Part shown: positions 61,520 to 64,000 of the stretch, piece by piece
Layout: each line of letters begins with the position of its first letter
Position numbering within the stretch: the stretch's first letter is position 1
Assembly: GCA_027315345.1 (NCBI GenBank)
Contig: DAHUYE010000044.1
Coordinates: 1-64,000, forward strand
From: Actinomycetota bacterium
GTDB lineage: Bacteria > Actinomycetota > Acidimicrobiia > Acidimicrobiales > JAJPHE01
Direction: 5' to 3'
Length of the DNA: 64,000 nucleotides
Made by a program: the position numbers and the translations under genes
The notes under the pieces: generated by a model
Told to the model about the DNA's origin: nothing
Database searches by the model: none
What the model saw: the letters and a program-made list of their open reading frames with translations, nothing else

Positions 61520-62992
61520 GGCCGCATTCTGGCTCTGGCCTGTCTGGCCCAGTTCATGGTGGTGCTCGACGTGTCCATCGTCAACGTGGCGCTGCCGTCC
61601 ATCCGGGGGGACCTCCACTTCTCCGCCTCCGGGTTGCAGTGGGTGGTCAACGCCTATGTCCTGACCTTTGCCGGGTTCCTGCTGCTGGGTGGAAGGGCGG
61701 CCGACCTGTTCGGGCGCCGGCGCATCTTCGTGCTCGGCCTGGGCCTGTTCTCCCTGGCCAGCCTGGCCGGTGGACTGGCCGACAGCGCCAACATGCTGAC
61801 TGCGGCCCGGGCTGCCCAGGGCCTGGGCGGGGCCATCCTGTCCCCGGCCACCCTGACCATCATCATGACCACCTTCGATGAGGGGGCGGCGCGCAACCGG
61901 GCCCTCGGTACGTGGAGCTCGGTGGCCGGCGCCGGAGGAGCCGCCGGGGGGATCCTGGGCGGTGTGCTGACCAACTACCTGTCGTGGCGGTGGGTCCTGT
62001 TCGTCAACGTCCCCATCGGGGCGGTGGCCATAGCCGCCGGGCTGGCCTACCTGACCGAGGGCCGCCGCCCCGTCCGGGCCCGCAGCCTCGACGTGGCCGG
62101 GGCCATCACCGTCACGGCCGGCCTGGCCGCCCTGGTCTACGCCATCGTCAACACCGCCAGCGTCCCCTGGGGCTCGGCCCGGACCCTCGGCGTGCTGGGC
62201 GGCGCGGTGGTGCTGCTGGGGGCCTTCGTGGTGATCCAGATGCGCTCGGCCGCCCCGTTGGTCCCGCTTTCCCTGTTCCGGAGCCGGCCCCTGGCCGCCG
62301 CCAACGTGGTGATGCTGCTGACCGGGGCCATCTTCTTCTCCTTCTGGTACTTCCTGTCCCTCTACATGCAGAGCGTGCTCGGCTACAGCCCGATCAAGGC
62401 CGGCCTGGCCTTCCTGCCCATGGCCGTCAGCATCATCCTCGGGGCCCAGGTCAGCTCGAGGTTCATGGGCCGTCTTGGGGCCAGGCCCATCCTGGTGGCA
62501 GGGATTCTGATGTCAGCCGGGGGCTTCTTCTGGATGGGTCATCTGAGCCTGCACAGCCCCTACACCGGCGCCCTGCTCGTCCCGGGCATCCTGGTCTCGG
62601 TGGGGGTGGGTCTGTGCTTCACGCCCCTGGCGGCGGTGGCGACCTCGGGAGTTCACTACACCCAGGCCGGGCTGGCCTCGGGCCTCCTCAACACCTCGCG
62701 GCAGGTGGGCGGTTCCATCGGCCTGGCCGCCTTGGCCACCCTGGCCGCCGACCGGACCCACGCCCTGGTGCGGGGCGGAGCCGCCACCGCCGTGGTCAAT
62801 GGAGCCCAGCCGGCGGCGGTGGGCCGGGCCCTCACCTCCGGCTATGACCGGGCCTTCCTGGTCGGCGCCCTGGTCAGCCTGGTGGCGGCCGCCGTCGGCC
62901 TCACCATCCCCGACATCCGCCGCCGGAATCCGGCGGCCGAGCCAGCCCGGACCGCGGTCGGGGCCCCCACACCGGTAGGAGTCATGGAATGA
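61487..62992 (+). CDS. EmrB/QacA-type (DHA2) MFS exporter
   Basis: The 501-residue protein starts at GTG 61487 and begins HGRILALACLAQFMVVLDVSIVNVALPSI, the DHA2 family's first helix; LLLGGRAADLFGRRRIFVLGL is the conserved loop. About 14 membrane segments predicted. Exports lipophilic cations or other toxic compounds. Stop overlaps the downstream 32-codon gene (ATGA). Its 5' end overlaps the divergent amidohydrolase. Confidence 0.9.
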   Translation: MSPEPAPPVRHGRILALACLAQFMVVLDVSIVNVALPSIRGDLHFSASGLQWVVNAYVLTFAGFLLLGGRAADLFGRRRIFVLGLGLFSLASLAGGLADSANMLTAARAAQGLGGAILSPATLTIIMTTFDEGAARNRALGTWSSVAGAGGAAGGILGGVLTNYLSWRWVLFVNVPIGAVAIAAGLAYLTEGRRPVRARSLDVAGAITVTAGLAALVYAIVNTASVPWGSARTLGVLGGAVVLLGAFVVIQMRSAAPLVPLSLFRSRPLAAANVVMLLTGAIFFSFWYFLSLYMQSVLGYSPIKAGLAFLPMAVSIILGAQVSSRFMGRLGARPILVAGILMSAGGFFWMGHLSLHSPYTGALLVPGILVSVGVGLCFTPLAAVATSGVHYTQAGLASGLLNTSRQVGGSIGLAALATLAADRTHALVRGGAATAVVNGAQPAAVGRALTSGYDRAFLVGALVSLVAAAVGLTIPDIRRRNPAAEPARTAVGAPTPVGVME

Positions 62993-63087
62993 AGATCCCG
63001 CCCAAGCCCGCCGCCCTGGTTGGCGCCCTGGCCACCATGGCCGGTGTCTGGTGGTTCGCCCTCCGGCCCCGCCGCAAGCGGCGCTGA
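62989..63087 (+). CDS. 32-residue single-pass membrane peptide
   Basis: MKIPPKPAALVGALATMAG then VWWFALRPRRKRR: a positive N terminus, a ~17-residue hydrophobic core and a strongly basic C-terminal tail. The ATG overlaps the exporter stop (ATGA), so it is translationally coupled. Such peptides sometimes stabilise or tune a transporter; that role is inference. Not found by length-based gene callers. Confidence 0.6.
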   Translation: MKIPPKPAALVGALATMAGVWWFALRPRRKRR

Positions 63088-63092
63088 GCGTC

Positions 63093-63872
63093 GTGGGGGC
63101 GGCCTTCTTCACCCGCCAGGCCGACCAGCTGGTTCCCTCCCCGGATGCGCGCAGCCCCTGGTCCGACCAGATGCTGCACGGCCGGCTGCTGGCCGCCCTG
63201 GCTGCCCGGGCCGTGGAGGGCGAGGTGCTGGAGGAGGGAATGGTCCCGGTGCGCCTCACCATCGACCTCTTCCGGGCCGCCCCGATGTCCCCGGTCAGCG
63301 TCTCCACCACCGTGGTGCGCGACGGGCACCGGGTGAAGATGGCCGAGGTGGGCATCACCTGCGAGGGGCGGGAGGTGGCCCGGGCCAGTGCCCTCATGAT
63401 CCGGGGCGGTCCTCCGGTGGCGGGGCGGGTGTGGGGCCCCGACCCCTGGGACGTACCCGATCCGGAATCCCTCCCGGCCGCCCCCGACCCCGCCGACGGG
63501 CGGCGCTTCCCCATGGACATCCGCATGGCCGGCTCCGGGGGCTTCGGCACCTACTCCCGCAAGCGGGCCTGGGTGCGGGAGGTCAGGGAACTGGTCGAAG
63601 GCGAGCAGCCCAGCCCCTTCGTGCGGGCCGCCGGCGCCGCCGATCTGGCCAACCCTCTCTCCAACTCCGGCGAAGGCGGCCTCGGCTTCATCAACGCCGA
63701 CCTCTCCGTTTACCTGGCCCGGCTGCCTGAGGGGGAGTGGTTGGGCCTCGACGTGACCACCCACACCAGCGAGGGAGCCGTGGCGGTGGGGGGCTGTGAT
63801 CTCTACGACCGCCGGGGCCGCATCGGCACGGCCACGGTGGCGGCCGTGGCCAACCCCCGCCTCGGCTTCTGA
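63093..63872 (+). CDS. Acyl-CoA thioesterase-like (double hot-dog) protein
   Basis: From the GTG at 63093 (259 aa): ARSPWSDQMLHGRLLAALAARAVE, VPVRLTIDLFRAAPMSPVSVSTTVVRDGHRV, then a second half with VREVRELVEGEQPSPFVRAA, NADLSVYLARLPEGEWLGLDVTTHTSEGAVAVGGCDLYDRRG. This is the two-hot-dog thioesterase family (TesB/DUF-like) common in actinobacteria. Hydrolyses acyl-CoA; chain-length preference unknown. Begins 6 bp after the small membrane peptide. Confidence 0.85.
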   Translation: MGAAFFTRQADQLVPSPDARSPWSDQMLHGRLLAALAARAVEGEVLEEGMVPVRLTIDLFRAAPMSPVSVSTTVVRDGHRVKMAEVGITCEGREVARASALMIRGGPPVAGRVWGPDPWDVPDPESLPAAPDPADGRRFPMDIRMAGSGGFGTYSRKRAWVREVRELVEGEQPSPFVRAAGAADLANPLSNSGEGGLGFINADLSVYLARLPEGEWLGLDVTTHTSEGAVAVGGCDLYDRRGRIGTATVAAVANPRLGF

Positions 63873-64000
63873 CGCCCTCCGGACCGGACGGGCGGGGGGC
63901 CCGGGCCGCCCTGGCCGTCGGCCGTCTCGTTCCCGCCTCTACGGCTGGGGGACGGCCCGCAGCTTCCGGAGTCAGCTCCAGCCGGGCGGAGTGACCGCGG
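63873..64000. other. Terminal 128 bp with no feature called
   Basis: High-G+C sequence with no frame supported by motifs on either strand. It may be intergenic or the end of a gene reaching beyond the window. Confidence 0.4.

Noticed and set aside
63873-64000. Possible gene end at the right edge
   Set aside because: No motif or frame clear enough to call in 128 bp.

Overview
The window is G+C-rich throughout, with frequent GTG/TTG starts, 1-8 bp gene overlaps, several promoters that would give leaderless or nearly leaderless mRNAs, a WhiB7-type regulator, F420-associated protein families and a primary sigma factor encoded directly after dnaG. This points to an actinobacterium. The ppdK-dnaG-rpoD block and the secreted proteins with GGIFxFGDA repeats make Acidimicrobiia or a relative the best guess; that placement is inference.

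Layout. Positions 1 to about 5630 are a mobile island: an ISL3-family insertion sequence cut by the window edge, a Tn554-like tyrosine recombinase pair whose second gene is interrupted by that IS, a DUF6788-like small gene, a 3'-truncated integrase and a large serine recombinase. The island joins the chromosome inside dinG, whose first ~90 codons remain at 5627-5902. Positions 5909-16470 are core genome: DUF2277, a chagasin-like lipoprotein, an HTH-metallopeptidase, uppS, recO, glyS, ppdK, dnaG, rpoD. Positions 16.5-19.3 kb hold two tRNA genes, a homing-endonuclease-like ORF that reads through tRNA-Asn, msrA and an RHH/PIN-like toxin-antitoxin pair. Positions 19.4-23.6 kb carry a CoA-transferase, a TetR regulator, a DUF4388 protein and an ECF sigma/anti-sigma pair. 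Positions 23.8-28.0 kb form a tightly overlapped sulfur operon: siroheme reductase, FrhB-like protein, a small unknown and a PLP desulfhydrase-like enzyme.

Positions 28-31.5 kb hold an inositol-phosphatase-like gene, whiB7 with a uORF/terminator leader, DedA, a minimal metallopeptidase and tRNA-Val. Positions 31.6-38 kb carry P-loop kinases, a GGDEF protein with a C-terminal ribbon-helix-helix domain (the most unusual protein here), a TfoX-like gene, a methyltransferase, an S9 peptidase and small enzymes. Positions 37.9-45.8 kb are a divergent acyl-CoA/ketone catabolic cluster. leuA (45.8-47.5 kb) is preceded by a leucine leader peptide and attenuator. From 47.7 kb to the end are a sedolisin, transporters, an aquaporin, a response regulator, a class A PBP, a zinc-ribbon coiled-coil protein, a phosphatase, an ACT protein, pirin, a serine hydrolase, an amidohydrolase, a 14-TM exporter with a 32-aa membrane peptide, and a hot-dog thioesterase.

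Three regulatory designs can be read directly from sequence: translation-coupled attenuation upstream of leuA, a whiB7 leader of the known antibiotic-responsive type, and a near-consensus leaderless promoter with an embedded palindrome in front of the GGDEF-RHH gene.
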